From Moringa oleifera (lineage: Eukaryota; Streptophyta; Magnoliopsida; Brassicales; Moringaceae): a DNA stretch of 64,000 nucleotides. A program made the translations under genes and the position numbers. The stretch spans positions 1,550,001 to 1,614,000 of the forward strand of contig JAJFZO010000344.1 of the NCBI GenBank assembly GCA_021397835.1, in the 5' to 3' direction. Positions 1 through 12,900 of this stretch are shown here, piece after piece (the first letter of the stretch is position 1; each line of letters begins with the position of its first letter). The notes beneath the pieces were generated by a model. The model had not been told where the DNA came from and did not search any database. It saw nothing but the letters and a program-made list of their open reading frames with translations.

Positions 1-868
1 ATTTCGTGCTCATTTCAAAAATTTTGCTTCGTTATTCCTATCATCTGATAACCACAAGATGATCCATATGAAAGGCAGCAGGATTCAAACCTATGGTTGG
101 CCTAAGCCTGACCTATTATGTTGGTAGGCTAACTTAAGCTCCCCTCGTCGCCATTGTACTCAAAAGAGATATACTACATTACCTAGCGTGTAACCTTGTC
201 ACCCTTACCCCTTTTTTGGTTATGCCATTACCAATCGTGGCCTTGGACTGGTTGCCCCTCATCTAATAAGAATGGTTATCCTTATGATTAAAGAAAGACC
301 AATTTACTTACTTTTGAGCGCTAGTACCACAACATGAGAAAGGGCTTTGAGGTAGAGCATTTTCTAAAGGAGATATAGTTTCCAGGTTGGATTTTTTAAA
401 TTAAATAGGACTAGTTGGGTGATAAAAGTGGTGAAATCTAACCTTTGCATCGATGTTTGCTAAAATGGCTCGCTTGAATGTCAAAACCAAGTGGTGGTTC
501 TTTATTTTTCCTTAGCTTATCAAACCAATATGCCTATTCTCCTTTGATGACTACTATTAGAGAAAGTCTAAATTTGTCAATAAGGATTAGAACAAAGTTG
601 AGGATGGACATAGATCCTTTCACCTATCCGAAATGTTGAAAATAAAGTAATGGTTTTTTATTTTTTTAATTTCCCAATCATTAGAAGCAATCTTCACCGG
701 CATAAGGATTTTCTCACAGTAACCTGTAGTATGATAGAACTCGACAATGATTTTACGAAGGCTTTGAGTAATATGAGAAGGGCTAATCGTTATATTTCCA
801 CTATTACAAATAAGAGATTTAATAATGGTTAAAAAGGACTTTATTCATAATAAAGAGGGGAGAGTTTT
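1..868. other. Unassigned left flank, no gene
   Basis: No open frame here resembles a known protein and stops are frequent on both strands. The texture is like the 2.3-16.8 kb block. The only structured piece I see is the tRNA-like remnant near 72-145. Confidence 0.4.
72..145 (-). other. tRNA-like remnant (possible)
   Basis: On the minus strand, 81-91 reads GGTTTGAATCC, a good match to the internal B box or T-arm of tRNA genes. About 43 bases upstream, at 121-132, is a weaker A-box-like TTAGCCTACC. The T-arm side (CCATAGG then the B box) resembles an organellar proline tRNA, but the acceptor and anticodon stems do not pair convincingly. It could be a decayed organelle-derived tRNA, a SINE head or chance. 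Confidence 0.2.
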
Positions 869-869
869 A

Positions 870-1135
870 ATTAACGACATTTCTTAAAAACTATCATTAA
901 AACACCTTTTTAATACCCTCGTTTAATGAAAGTTTTTTTAAAACTGTCGTTAAAGGGGGAGTCTTTAACAACTATTTTAATAGAACTACCATTAAACCCC
1001 CCCCCCCATTAATTATAGTTTTAAAAGAACTGTCATTAAAGGGTGAGGACTTTAACGATAGTTCTAATAGAATTGTCATTAAAAGATAGTGCCTTTAATG
1101 TTAGTTTTTAATGAACAGTCCATCAAAAGAATTTT
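870..1135. repeat. CACTA subterminal repeats, copy A
   Basis: Short motifs of the type TTTAATGACAGT and its complement ACTGTCATTAAA recur in both orientations, often as near-palindromes separated by a few bases. In En/Spm-type elements such subterminal motifs bind the element-encoded TNPA/TNP1 protein. The same motif family occurs at 55885-56100. A run of 11 C at 997-1007 interrupts one repeat. Confidence 0.65.
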
Positions 1136-1503
1136 TTTAAATAATTTTGATATATATAAAATTTCTACAAACAAATTATCCAAAACCTGCATATATAAAA
1201 TTCTTCATTTCTTCCACATCAATTACATATCTTTATTTTGTATACATTAACATAATTCAATGCTAATACTTCAATGAAACAACTTTTTCTTTCAATATTA
1301 TTCTCACTTAAACCATCATTACTTCTTTCATGTTTGAAAATACTTCAACATAATCCAATCTAAAAAGTAATGAAAGATGAAGGAAAAAAAAAACTTGATG
1401 TCATAACTGAACTCTATATGTACAATACATATTATCATATACAATCCTAAAAATTCAATTATGTAAATTCAATAATGTTCATGTCTACAAAAATCTTTGA
1501 AGT

Positions 1504-2255
1504 TCAGCTTTTTAGTATGGCACTCCAAAGAAACTGTTCAACCTCCTTTCTAACTTCATCAGTATCCGATTGAGTGTAAGTATCTATACATTAACTACAT
1601 TTATAAAAAAAAAAAATAGTTAGTCCATTTAAAACTTCTAGTAAGCACATCAATTATCAAAATAATTACATAAGCAAATGCTGAAACACTTACTATTTTC
1701 ACATATAGCATATTTTTGTCACGTTTGTCAATGATATCCCTTAAAAATTTCATAGCATAATATCCACACTCAGTATTTGGAGGTTAATGTGGACACTGCA
1801 TGAAAAATTTTTAATTGGTATATTTTGTAAAATAAATAAAACTAACATCATATGTTGGTTTAAATATACAAAACTTAGCATAAATACTCCTAGGAATGCA
1901 CCTACCACTTGATTCATTGATAACTTCGAACAAATTAAAAAAGCTTCCAATAGAAAATAATCAATAATCTTATAGAGTAAAAAATAATACATACTAATAT
2001 AAATTAAAATATTTTCACTTACGTGGACATAAGTTGATCTACTTCTTGATGAGAACTATGGTAAAAGGATCAAAAATGCTGTACACAAAAGTACGAAGCT
2101 CGACAATCATCAACATCTAGTGATGTCTGCATTATCAAAAATAAATGTAAAAAACATTATGAAGAAATTAAACTATTAATAATTTTACATAGTATTAAGA
2201 CTTACTTCAAGTTATTTGAAAATATCACTATTCCTCTGTTACATGGATTTGAATA
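1504..2255 (-). pseudogene. Ulp1-like protease 3' exons of CACTA second gene, copy A
   Basis: Four exon pieces read on the minus strand with plausible splice sites. The first covers about 2205-2255 (SNN-type segment before the HW motif). The second, about 2030-2135, contains MLMIVELRTFVYSIFDP, the Ulp1 strand after the catalytic His. The third is 1694-1797, with an acceptor AG before it and GTAAGT after it; it contains CP, an in-frame stop, PPNTECGYYAMKFL, the region of the catalytic Gln and Cys of C48 peptidases. The fourth, about 1504-1583, reads DEVRKEVEQFLWSAILKS and then a TGA stop at 1504-1506. The catalytic Cys motif ECGYY is kept, but a stop sits where the Gln should be. The N-terminal part of the gene is missing beyond 2255. 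Copy B has the same exon order. Confidence 0.65.
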
Positions 2256-5200
2256 TAAATGTTATAACTATGCCTAATACCCAAGCTCTCTTTTTTTAGT
2301 TTCTAAGAGGTGTCAAAACATAAAGAAAAATACCGATCATCCCTTAAGAGATGCCAAAAGGGCACAAAACCAAAACAAGAGATAGAGTTAGGCTTAAAGA
2401 TAAGAAAGGAAGTAGCCTGTATTTTTTCTTTTTAAACTGCAACTAATGAAAAAAGATTTTGCCTTTTTTGAGAAAAAGAGTAAGAAAAAGGATCAAAAAG
2501 ATCAATTACCAAGCAAAGGAAAACAAACCCTACTAGTGTTGTCAGGAAAACCCCCAGGATTCCATGGGAAATTAAAAACTATTAGATAAGAATGTTTATT
2601 GTATTACCTTTAGTAACTCTAACCAACTAACCTTTTTAACTGAGAAAAGACAGTTTTATTGATTCCCAATTTCGAAAATGAGAGTGTGAAGTCACAAGCT
2701 GATGAGCTACATGTGAAGTTAAAAAAACCTAGTTAAAAAATAAAAGTTATAACTATCTACCTAAAACTGAAACTCGAGCCAAAAATGTAAGGAAAGGTCC
2801 TAACTACCAACCACACTTTGTTGCATTGCAAAATTAGGAAGTGAAGTGAGGGAAGGGCTTTCACATACGGAGTGGCAATGGGCCGCTTGTCCTTTGGTTC
2901 TTATAGGACTATATATGGATAGGCTCAGATAGCCAACTACCCATTTGACAGCTAGTCAAAACATCTAACGACATGGTGAGGGTAAGTAAATATGCATGCA
3001 ATGGGCTCTAGATTGCATTTAAAGGCCTATCCTAACCACTCATATGAGGTGCCCCTTACGAAGATACCATAGTTTGGTCTCTAATACCATTTTTAGAATT
3101 GACCTGCCTATTAGTAATGTATGCTCAGTTATTAATATATACTTATATGATAAGTCAAGTTTGCTAAAAGAGACCTTATAGCTCATAAAGTAAAGTCAAT
3201 CAGGCATTTCTATTATCGATAAGCTCTAATTTCTTCTCTTTTCCCTGCATCTAATTTAAGGGATTTGAGATAAATAGATGCTATAGCCATGATTCGTTAA
3301 CATTATGCCTTTTAAACTTTGCAAGTATAAAAAGCCTTCACAACACGTACTATGCGCTCGATGGGTTCGGCTTATCAATGTACTCCCCAAGATTGTAGGA
3401 TTTTTCATACATGAATTTTAGGACATTTAGCTAGCCTATGTCTTCGCTCTCATTTTTTTACTCTTTTTCCTAACTCTTTTGATATCCTTCTTTCATTTTT
3501 GTAATCTCCATAAGCAAATTGATTTCTACACCATCCGTCCTATGCTTGGCTCATAAGCACTATAAGTTTGATAATTAAAGGTTGGAATATCTCCATTGAT
3601 CTCAGCAAGCCACTCCACACTAAAAGTAAAAGCCTAATCTTGAAGCTAAGATGTGTGAGAACTAAAGCTTCAAAAGAAGCCACAACGAGGATTGGTAATA
3701 ATATGGTTAGAGGTCCACTTTGTTATAACATTCTACATCTTCTAACATAAATAAAAGATATTAAATTGTCTTACCACCTTTTTTTTCAGTTATTCCTACG
3801 AATATATCACCTTATTTTGATTAATTTCCCACGCACATTCTTTTTCCTACTAAGGAAGCTCTTTAGCATGGTGTTGATTAGCTAAAGCTTTCTTTTAGTT
3901 GTGCGAGCAATACCCTCGTGAAGCAAATTTGGTTCCATCTTATACCTCTTATCGAACAAATTTCAATATAAATGGTTGTCATTCTAGTTATGATGATTTA
4001 TTTTATTCAAAGAGAAGCGAGTAGTGTTATTATCCCATTTCTTCTCCTAGCACTCATTAAAATTACATGCAGGTCATTGAGATTGGGAACATGATATTGA
4101 AATGACTTGATCTATGAATGCAACTTTGGCTTACCCAATATTGGCTAGGGAATGGACCTATTCCTTTATTCAACGCATATTGATTGAGAATCCCTTTAGG
4201 AGATTAGGTCATGAACCTTCTTTTAGGTCCAAAAAGGAACTCTTAGTGAAGTCCCTCAGTGACTTGGATTGATGCTTATCAATAATAAGAAGTTTGGGAT
4301 CCATGCCACGTATGTGGCACACAATTAGTTTTATCGATACGAATCAACAGATCACAGGGAAGTTTGGTGATTGGAATCAAACGACAAATCATGATACGAG
4401 AGAGGAGCTCTAATGTGCCATTTTGGCAGCACTCGTGGGATCTGTCAACAAAGGTGTAATTATGAAGTCAGTTGGGCAACTCTTTTAAAAATGATTGAAG
4501 GGAAGCGAGGGGAGAATATTGTTTACAAGTAAACCCAATAAAGCCACAATGCAGAGAGCCTTTCAATGAAGCCTGCACCTCTTCGGAAAAAGAAATAATA
4601 GACATTGCCAGGTCAACAACAACTAAAGAAAAAGCTTCATCGGCTACTTTATCCATAAGAATGTCATAAAGGTTCTCTTTGGTCTTCCTCAAAAAGACAG
4701 CTTTAAAGCGTAAGTCAAACTCATGATAGGCGAGTAATCACACACATATGGTTTAACGATTTGCTATGCTCTATGACCGTATTCTTCTTCAGGACCTGAT
4801 GCTTCATTTGCTTCTTTAGCTTATTATGACTTCTTTAACACTATTGTATGAAACATTTACTTGGTCTCCCACTGCTATCTATGCTAGCTCGAAAGGTATT
4901 GCTACTCTCTTATTTCCTATTGAACTTCCTTGACTTCGCAATCATCCCTGTTTGAATTTTTTTTTCAGTCCGTCCTAATCTACTTCATTAAGTTATGGGG
5001 TTTGATGAAATAACTATACACTACTATGCTTAATGCTAAAGTGAGCTTAACCCCCCAAAGTGGCTGATTCTTCCTTACTTTAGTTGGTTGACAAACTGAA
5101 TTGCACTCGATTTGAACCTTTCCTGTAAGAAGCTCATAGGGGAGAACATCTTTCTTCTGTAATATAATTTGTAGGTGCCCGATCCTTTTATTGATTTGGC

Positions 5201-6950
5201 ATTTTCCTTCACCCCTTATAATGAAATAGATTTTAGCTATTTTTCTCTGAGCTTTTATAAGGGATTGATTATCCTGTTTTCTTTCTCCATTTCCTGTTCA
5301 AGTAATAGTTACGATCATGGTTGTTTTGTGCCCTCAATTAGTCTTTCAAATCTCCCTGTCGCTAGTTAGTCAATAGTTCTTGAGTGGACTCGAGGTGTAA
5401 CAAGCCCTATTGAAAGATCTAACTATCGGCCACTTCCATCAGTTTTCTTCAATAATTATGTTAAGTTTTGCATAGACTGAAATAGCTATATCATAATAAA
5501 TTCTACTACTATATTTCTATACAATGGGGCCTAACGGATGCTAGTTGTCAAACCAAATAAAAAAAGTACCTTTCGCCATTACCCATTTTGGACGAGATGA
5601 AAGGTCTCATAGTGTACCTCAAGTTCATAAATTTCCTCCAACTCTAAGAGAAAAAGTCGTTAGGAATGAGGATACCTTATGCACTCTTACCTTTTAAGGG
5701 AAAACTTTTAATTCAGAAGCATCTATGGTATGTGAGTTAAAGGCAATGTTCCATAAATGTTTAGTAATAGCTGCCTCATTCCAGTCATGAACTCTCTTGA
5801 GGCTAGACCCCCTTCCTCTTTCATTTCGAGATGTAGACTAATCCCAAGCCACCTTGGAAGCCTTAGAGATCCCAACTACACCCACCTAACCTATATGCTT
5901 CAACAGGACAAGGGTAAATTAATATCATAGGAAGTCTAGGTCAAATACTTGCCCATAAACAAATTGAAAGTAATTTTTAGGGATTAGTGACTTCTCCATT
6001 CAATGACGTTGGCACTTGATCTTCCAAAAAGGGTATGTACTAGGTCAAGTGAATGAATTAGATAGAGACACCTGTTAGCATTCTAGCCTTCTTTCAAATA
6101 ACATCACATTCTAAATGGAATATGAAATTTAACTAATAAAAATAGAATGATAGATGAGGAAGATAAAATTATTAAGGATAAAAATCAAGTAGGGATGGAT
6201 GTTATAGGTTATATATGAATGGAAAAAGGATGAAAATGTTAAATGACTGAAATCAAAAATCTGAGAAGAGGACTTATTGGTGAAGAAAAAAAGCTATCTC
6301 ATATAAGAAGCAAACATGGTAGTGACACTTTCTTTGAGTTTTGTTTGTAACCGGAGGCTATAACTTTCTCATAATCATAGATGAAATCTGGTGAGATTTC
6401 TTTAGAAGTAGTAGGTGGATCATTGTTTGATGTGATAGATAAGATGGACAAAGGTGACTCTCGCTCGGTTTGGTGTGCATATGTCTGCTGAAAAGCACCT
6501 CATATTTGATAAGTCAAGGTTGTGTTGAGAGGATCCATGACTCATACCATTCAACTTTTTTTTTCTCATTTTTAGGACGATTCGCCTTTCAATGGCTCCA
6601 GACACACTCATCTTTGGCAATCCAAATGGATTTGGTAGTCAAAGGCACAGAAAGAAACTAAAAGTGTAGACTAACAGTAAATATAAGATAATAGTATGAA
6701 CTAGTAAGCGATGGTGGTCCTCTTAATTAATAGCTCAAATTCATCTCTCTTCACACTTTTTATGTTCATTTTATCTAATAACGTAATCATAATCTTTCAT
6801 CTTAAACATGTCCTTCGAGGCATGTTGGACTTCCCAATCTTAGTTATAACTTGCTTACTCAGTTTCCAGTCCTTTATGTCATGTTTTTCCACTTTAGTCG
6901 GTTGTAGCTAGTTTGACTATAATTTTTATAAATATGATGAAATCTAAATA

Positions 6951-6976
6951 ATATATATATATATATATATATATAT
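6951..6976. repeat. (AT)13 microsatellite
   Basis: Uninterrupted alternating AT run of 26 bases inside the mitochondrial-like block; no gene nearby. Confidence 0.95.
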
Positions 6977-9900
6977 TTGAAGCCTCTGCCCATGATGCCT
7001 ATGTTTACTGTACTCTGCTGCTTTACTTCTTAAGGTTTCATGCTTTTATTTGCTTTTTTTAGGTGCATATTACTCAGGTCATGGGTCATCGTAAAAAAAC
7101 CTACGAATGAACTAAATTTTAATGTTTCTATCTTATCTATACAAGGTGGCTATGAAAAAAGAAATTGAATCAATTAGATCAAGCCATCAATAGCTAACCT
7201 GCCCAAAGGCTTAGTTTGTCCTACTTAACTACCTTAGTACATAGAGTGATAATAAGTATATGAAATGGTCAAGGCCATTTCAAACCAGTGCCTCAACTTG
7301 AACTAATGAAGATGCTATGGCATGCATGTTTCTTTAGCTAGGAGGTAGGGATGTGAATACAACTAATCAACGTTAACCAGAATGTGAATTAGTGAGCAAA
7401 GCGAATCTTATAAGCCTATCCCAATATGCACAAATGATGGATTTACCTTACTTTTGATTTTAAGAGAGAAGCTAGGTTCATAGCTCATATCTTTTTTCAA
7501 TAATAGAGAGAACCACGAAAGAAAGCTATAGACTAGATGTACGACATTCTTACTTTCCTAACTTTTATATCTTCAAGCCTTTGGCAAGCTAATACAAGAT
7601 ACTCACTGCCAGGATAGGAACTAATTATGGACAATCTTAAGATACAAAAATTTATTTCAAAAAATAGGACGCTACATCAGAAGCTCTCAGGGAAGAAGAT
7701 AGAAAGCAGCACTCAAATACTCATGCTAGTGCCTAATTCCAATCCTTACTAGATCGAGGTGGGCATAGATCAGAGAAGGAAAAAAAAAGGAACTATACTA
7801 ACTCAGTCCTGTCATCTAGAGAGGTCTTGTCCTATCTCTCCCTTCTTTGTAAGTTCAAGGAAGTTCCTTTTATAAGTAGGAGCATGACATCTAATTCCTA
7901 TAGTTGCTTTCCCTCCTCTCTTTTCTTTCTCCTATCATATTCTCTTTTCTTACTTGAGTTTTGTCTCTAGGTGAATCTAACTATTTATGAAAAAATACCC
8001 CTAGATAATATATGTCACTTATGAGATAGATATAAAGTTAAGTAGATGTATAGAAAATGAAAGGTCATATAAATTAGTCAGTCATTGATTGAATTTATTA
8101 TTATTTTTCTTTTAAAGAATTTAATTCAATTTATCCTCTAAGCTTCTAGGTAGTCATTCCCCTAAAATTGTAATTCAATTGGTCAAAGCACCGCATATAA
8201 GAATGCATCAAAAACAAGATGAATTTACCATCTTCTAGATGGACTAAGTCAGCAAGCAAGAACAAGTATAGAGAAGCATTTCATTGGTTGAACGTTATTT
8301 CTTGTTTTGTTTATAGTAAAAAGAAAGAAAACATCTATTAATAAGATGTTCCTTAGATGTAATTTCCTAATCGTCCTGCCATTCCTAACTTTAGGAAGGA
8401 ATGGAGTAAAGAACGACCTTACTCTCCTCCAAAGGAAAAAAAAAAAACTTAAATCCCGATTGAGAAACTGCTGTAAACAAGTACTCTCTTGTTAGAGATC
8501 CTTTACTAAACCCCAAGAAAGGCACCTCTTCTACGTTTTGGTTTTCTGTCCAAGGCTCTTTTAGAGTGGAATCAATTTTACTAATGTGCACAGAGTTTAG
8601 ATTAAATCAGGGTGGACCTTGTGGCTGTTGTTGCTCATGCCAATGTAGAATTAGGGGTTCGTAACAACTGTAATAAATTTCTACAAGAGCTAGCAGATCA
8701 TCCACTCTTCCCTGAAACAAAGAAGGTTAATATTGAAAAGTTGCGTCAACTACCTAGGTTTGTAGAAAAAAATGAATTAAAAGATGAGTGCCTTGGCAAT
8801 AGCTTTTAAGATGGTAATCGCGACTAAGATTTGGGAAGGATATATATGAGAGTAAGTACGAGGAGAAAAAGCCTTCCCAATTGCTATGTTTAAGAACCTA
8901 TTCAGTTATCACTTCCTAGATGGAGCTCTAAAAAGAGACCTATGGATGCCTTGGCTCTAAGCCATACGTACCACCAAATGATGGAGTATTCAGCCACGTA
9001 ACAACTTTCTCTCATGCTATGGCCTATTTTTAAGCGCATTCATTACTTTGAGAAATTGGTTGTGAGCAAGGAAGTGTTTGAGTTGGTGTGTAAGGTTAAA
9101 GGTGGTAAAGGTTTTCGATAGCTTTTCCAATCTCTATCATATGTTTGATAGATCTAAATCTTATGTTTATAGGCATGGATGGATCCTCTCACTCCAACCT
9201 AACACCTTCCTCAAAAAAAGCTTTGATTGCTTTTCACCTGTTTATATAATGAATATTTGTTTATATCATTAATATTGATAGTTGTATACAGATGGATAGT
9301 AATGGCATTTAAGAGCATTCCTTTCTTAGGCTAAGATGGTATCTTTCTTCCTTCCCCTATTCCTGTCCTTCCCACTGCAGTTGATGGAGAAGCATTAAGC
9401 AAGCCAAGGAGTTGAGATAGTCTTTGCTATAATCTCTGTTCTTAGTGTCTTCCTCCGTTTTGCATAGCTGTGCATTGAGGGAGCACCTGCGGTGTTTGTA
9501 AAGGTACACACTGGGCAGTTACAAGGCAATACCACTAGGGAAGCTGATTAAGGCATATGTTTCTGATGATTGATAACGAGGGGATTGCTAATGATGAAAT
9601 ATACGAAAAAAGGCAAAACACCTTATTCTTCTTAACCCCTTGGAACCCATATGTCTCTTTTAGGTGTGATAAGGCTCACTCCGTTTCTTAAGGCTTAGAG
9701 GCGTGGTCTTCGACTCTAGCCGATGCCAAAAAAATTGATCGAAAAAGGCAATGTTAGTGTAAAGCATTCCCCCAAAAAGAAAATAAGGCAAACACAAAGG
9801 CTAACAACTCAAGCAATCTATCGTTCTCTATGTTAAAGAAACACGGGAAGCAAAGGCACGGTTCAAGTGCACTAGCTAGCAAGAATTCCAAATGAAGGAT

Positions 9901-12900
9901 TAGAGGCATAGCTTTATCTTTCATTTGAGATTAGGCAGGCTCCCTTATTCGTACTCCGTACAAGCAACGGGATTGGACTAAAAAGGTATTAAAGGGCAAG
10001 TATGCGGCATAGTTTCATAGCTCCATTTCCAAATTGTTCGTATCATTGAAAACTTGTGATTCCAGTCAAGTCAACTACATTCTTTCAGTAGTTGGTTGAT
10101 TGAGAAGTAAGACAAAAATCTTAGTCAAAATTAGAGAATTTCTCACTTCGCACTGACATTTTATCTTTTGGATCGGATTCAACCCCGGAACTTGGTACAC
10201 AATGGTTAAGCTTTTCTCACGTTTCTTCTTATAGGTAAAGTTAGTTAAAGTGGCACAGCTCTCAAGTACCATTTGTCTCCAAGCTTATCTCCTACCTCAC
10301 ATTGTGCTTTTGATTCCATCTCTCAATCGATGGGTGATTTCTAAATGCTTTGGCCTAAGAATCGCTATGGACTAACTTCCTTACAGGCAGAATTAGTTAT
10401 AGAAGGTACAGACAGTCCGATCTAGCTAGTGAGTAGAAGTGGTAATCATAAAAGAGCTCAGTAGTTAAGCTCTTTAGTGACGTTCCTCTCACCGATGCTT
10501 GCCGCCTTTTCACCATGATTGGTGGAATTCAACATTCCAGTTTACTTTTCTACCTTTACTTGAAATGATGGTTTAGTTTCCTCTAAAAACATAAGGTCAA
10601 GCAAATTAACCATTAAAGAGCCATCGGTCAATCAGGCAATTTAAGTAGTCTCTAAGAAGAAGAATGGGTCATCATCATTGTCTTAGCATCCCTATGGAAT
10701 GGAATTAGATTAGAAAGGCTACTCCTAGTTTTAGTGATGGAGCCAATAAAGTTGAGATTGACTTTCTCACAAGGTAGTTGGGTTTTTACCATCTTTCAAC
10801 TCATTCGACATCCTTTTCATTTGACATTTTCCCATCCATTAAAGAAGAGGAAGAGACCTTTCTTAAGCCTACCCCATTTTTGTTGTCTTTTAGACACCAA
10901 AAAAATAATTAGAGAAAAAAGTAAAAAAGGCAAGTCCAAACCTATCAAGCTCAATCAAATTCAATTGATTGAGACTGGCGATAGAGGACTTCTTACTCCT
11001 AAAAACTAAAGGATTTCTAGGTTTTAGTGAGCAAAGGGTCGAGTTTACCATGTTTAATAGGAGACCAGCCTAGCCAAGCCAGTAGTCAGAGCTTACAACG
11101 GGAGAACCAACCTTACTAAGAAAGACCCAAGTTGGGGCTCGTTGAAGAAACTCGATGGTCGTATTCTTCTCTTTCCATATCATGGGTTGCAGGCTTATCT
11201 TACAAAAATTATGTCCCAGTATGATAGGTTCCTTTTACAGTAGTGACTTTCTGGTCAAGTCAACCTCCTTTAGTTTGTCTTATGGATGGAATAGGCTTTT
11301 CCCAAATGGGGTCTAGCTTAAAGGCAAGTAAGCTATTAAGACACACATAACCACCTTTTTCAGGTTACATGGAATGGTTATGGCTTTGGAATGTCTTTTT
11401 CTCAAATAAGATAAAGGCATAGCCCACGCTAACATATAAAACTGGTCATAAAAAAGGGAAAAAGATAGGCTAAAGCATTGACTGAAGAGGAGGGGTAAAC
11501 ATATATTTGCCTTTGGCTCCTTTTTCGACTATTGACTACTACTTGGCCAAATGCTTCCTCCGTCATTTAAAATAAGGATCTAGGTCATCAACGTACTTTC
11601 GAAGAAGCGTGGGATCAAGCTAAGATGGAATGGATTTTTTGCTCCTTTCCTATTACTCAGCACTTCTCTTTTTAATCGTTTCACCCCCTTGGAAGCCTAG
11701 CTACTTTTTTATAACTACCACAGTTGCAAATGACAAAATAGGAATAGGTTGGAAAGAAGGGAAAAGTGTAGTCTCCATTCACTGACTTCAAGACAATAGC
11801 TCTGTAACTTACTTTGACTTAAAAGCACATTTGGTCACTTTCAACTTTCAATCGCAGAGTCAAAGCTGACTGGCGACAAATGAGAATGCCTCGTACTAGT
11901 GAAATCAGATGCAAAATCCATTTTTCAAATAATGAGTTCTAACTTTGTTCCCATGGCTTTGAAAGATGCATGAAAGACCCTTTCTCCATTAGCACACGCT
12001 GGTGAATCCAGTGCATAGGTCACTTTCATTCCTAGCGGATCGACACGAAAAGGCTGTTTAAGTTACTGTTTATGTGCTTAACTCACTAGGCGAAGAAGTA
12101 ACGATCACACTCTCTACTAAAATTGTCTAAAAGATGAAAAGATGGATGAGCCACCTTGCCTGCTATGCCCCTTGCTTTGGTGCCAACATATATAAAGTAG
12201 TAGACCTTGGCTCCTTTTAGCTTTCTGTGGTGTGGCTCTTATAACTGTTAGTAACTGTTATCTTCTTCTCTTTCCTTTTTCCTTATCCTTAGGGAATTGG
12301 ATGTAGAACCATTAGGAGTAAGAGCATTCGTTAACATAAATGGATTAGCTTCAGTTGACCTTCTTACTATAGGAGTGCTTGAAAAAGCTTTGATTCCAAT
12401 AATCTCGTGACCGCTCTTAGAGGTAGCTGGGAGCAAAAGGAATAAGTACTCGAAGCTAAGATCACCTGCTATTAGGTTTCTTTCCTTGGTGAGAAGGGAT
12501 TAGAAGGGAAAGCAGCCTTATTGATTAAAGGAATGGACCAGGGTATAGCGCTTTTATTTTGTTTTATAGGAATACTCACTTTTCAAAATGGATATCAATG
12601 ACTAAAGTCTCTTCCCACTAGCTAGGCTAAGCCCAAAAGAGAAAAAGGAGAGTTAGATCCACGAGTGAACTAGGTCTAACCAATGGTAAAGACCGAGAAA
12701 AGTTTGCAGTGAAAATTCTCTGTCTATAGGCCTCTTATAGGTAGAGCCAAAGAGAGTAATGAGCGAAGAGGAGCTCAAACCTATCTCAAGACCTAGTCGA
12801 TCTATTCCTGCTACCTTACTTACTTCTTTAAGGGAGGTTGAGTTGAAGAAGCTGTGACAGAATAAGCTCTTACAGAATCGGTAGTATTAAACCCCCATAT

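Larger units (their letters stand above)
869..2262 (-). mobile_element. CACTA (En/Spm) transposon fragment, copy A
   Basis: This stretch aligns collinearly, with frequent mismatches, with 55.9-57.23 kb of copy B on the same strand. It contains the subterminal repeat zone and the 3' exons of the second (TNP1/Ulp1-like) gene. The recognisable terminal inverted repeat (CACTACAACA in copy B) is not found at the left edge, so that tip is lost or mutated. Similarity ends near 2255, inside the exon that in copy B ends at 57176, and unrelated mitochondrial-like sequence follows. Copy A is therefore a 3'-end fragment that cannot be autonomous. Confidence 0.75.

Noticed and set aside
997..1007. Run of 11 C as a regulatory or assembly feature
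   Set aside because: Simple homopolymer within a decayed subterminal repeat; no function can be argued.
8612..8809. 65-codon open frame (MDLVAVVAHANVELG...)
   Set aside because: The amino-acid mix looks protein-like, but there is no recognisable family, no supporting neighbours and the length is within chance for this composition.
10734..11009. 91-codon open frame, Lys-rich C terminus
   Set aside because: No domain, no conservation evidence; consistent with chance in the mitochondrial-like block.
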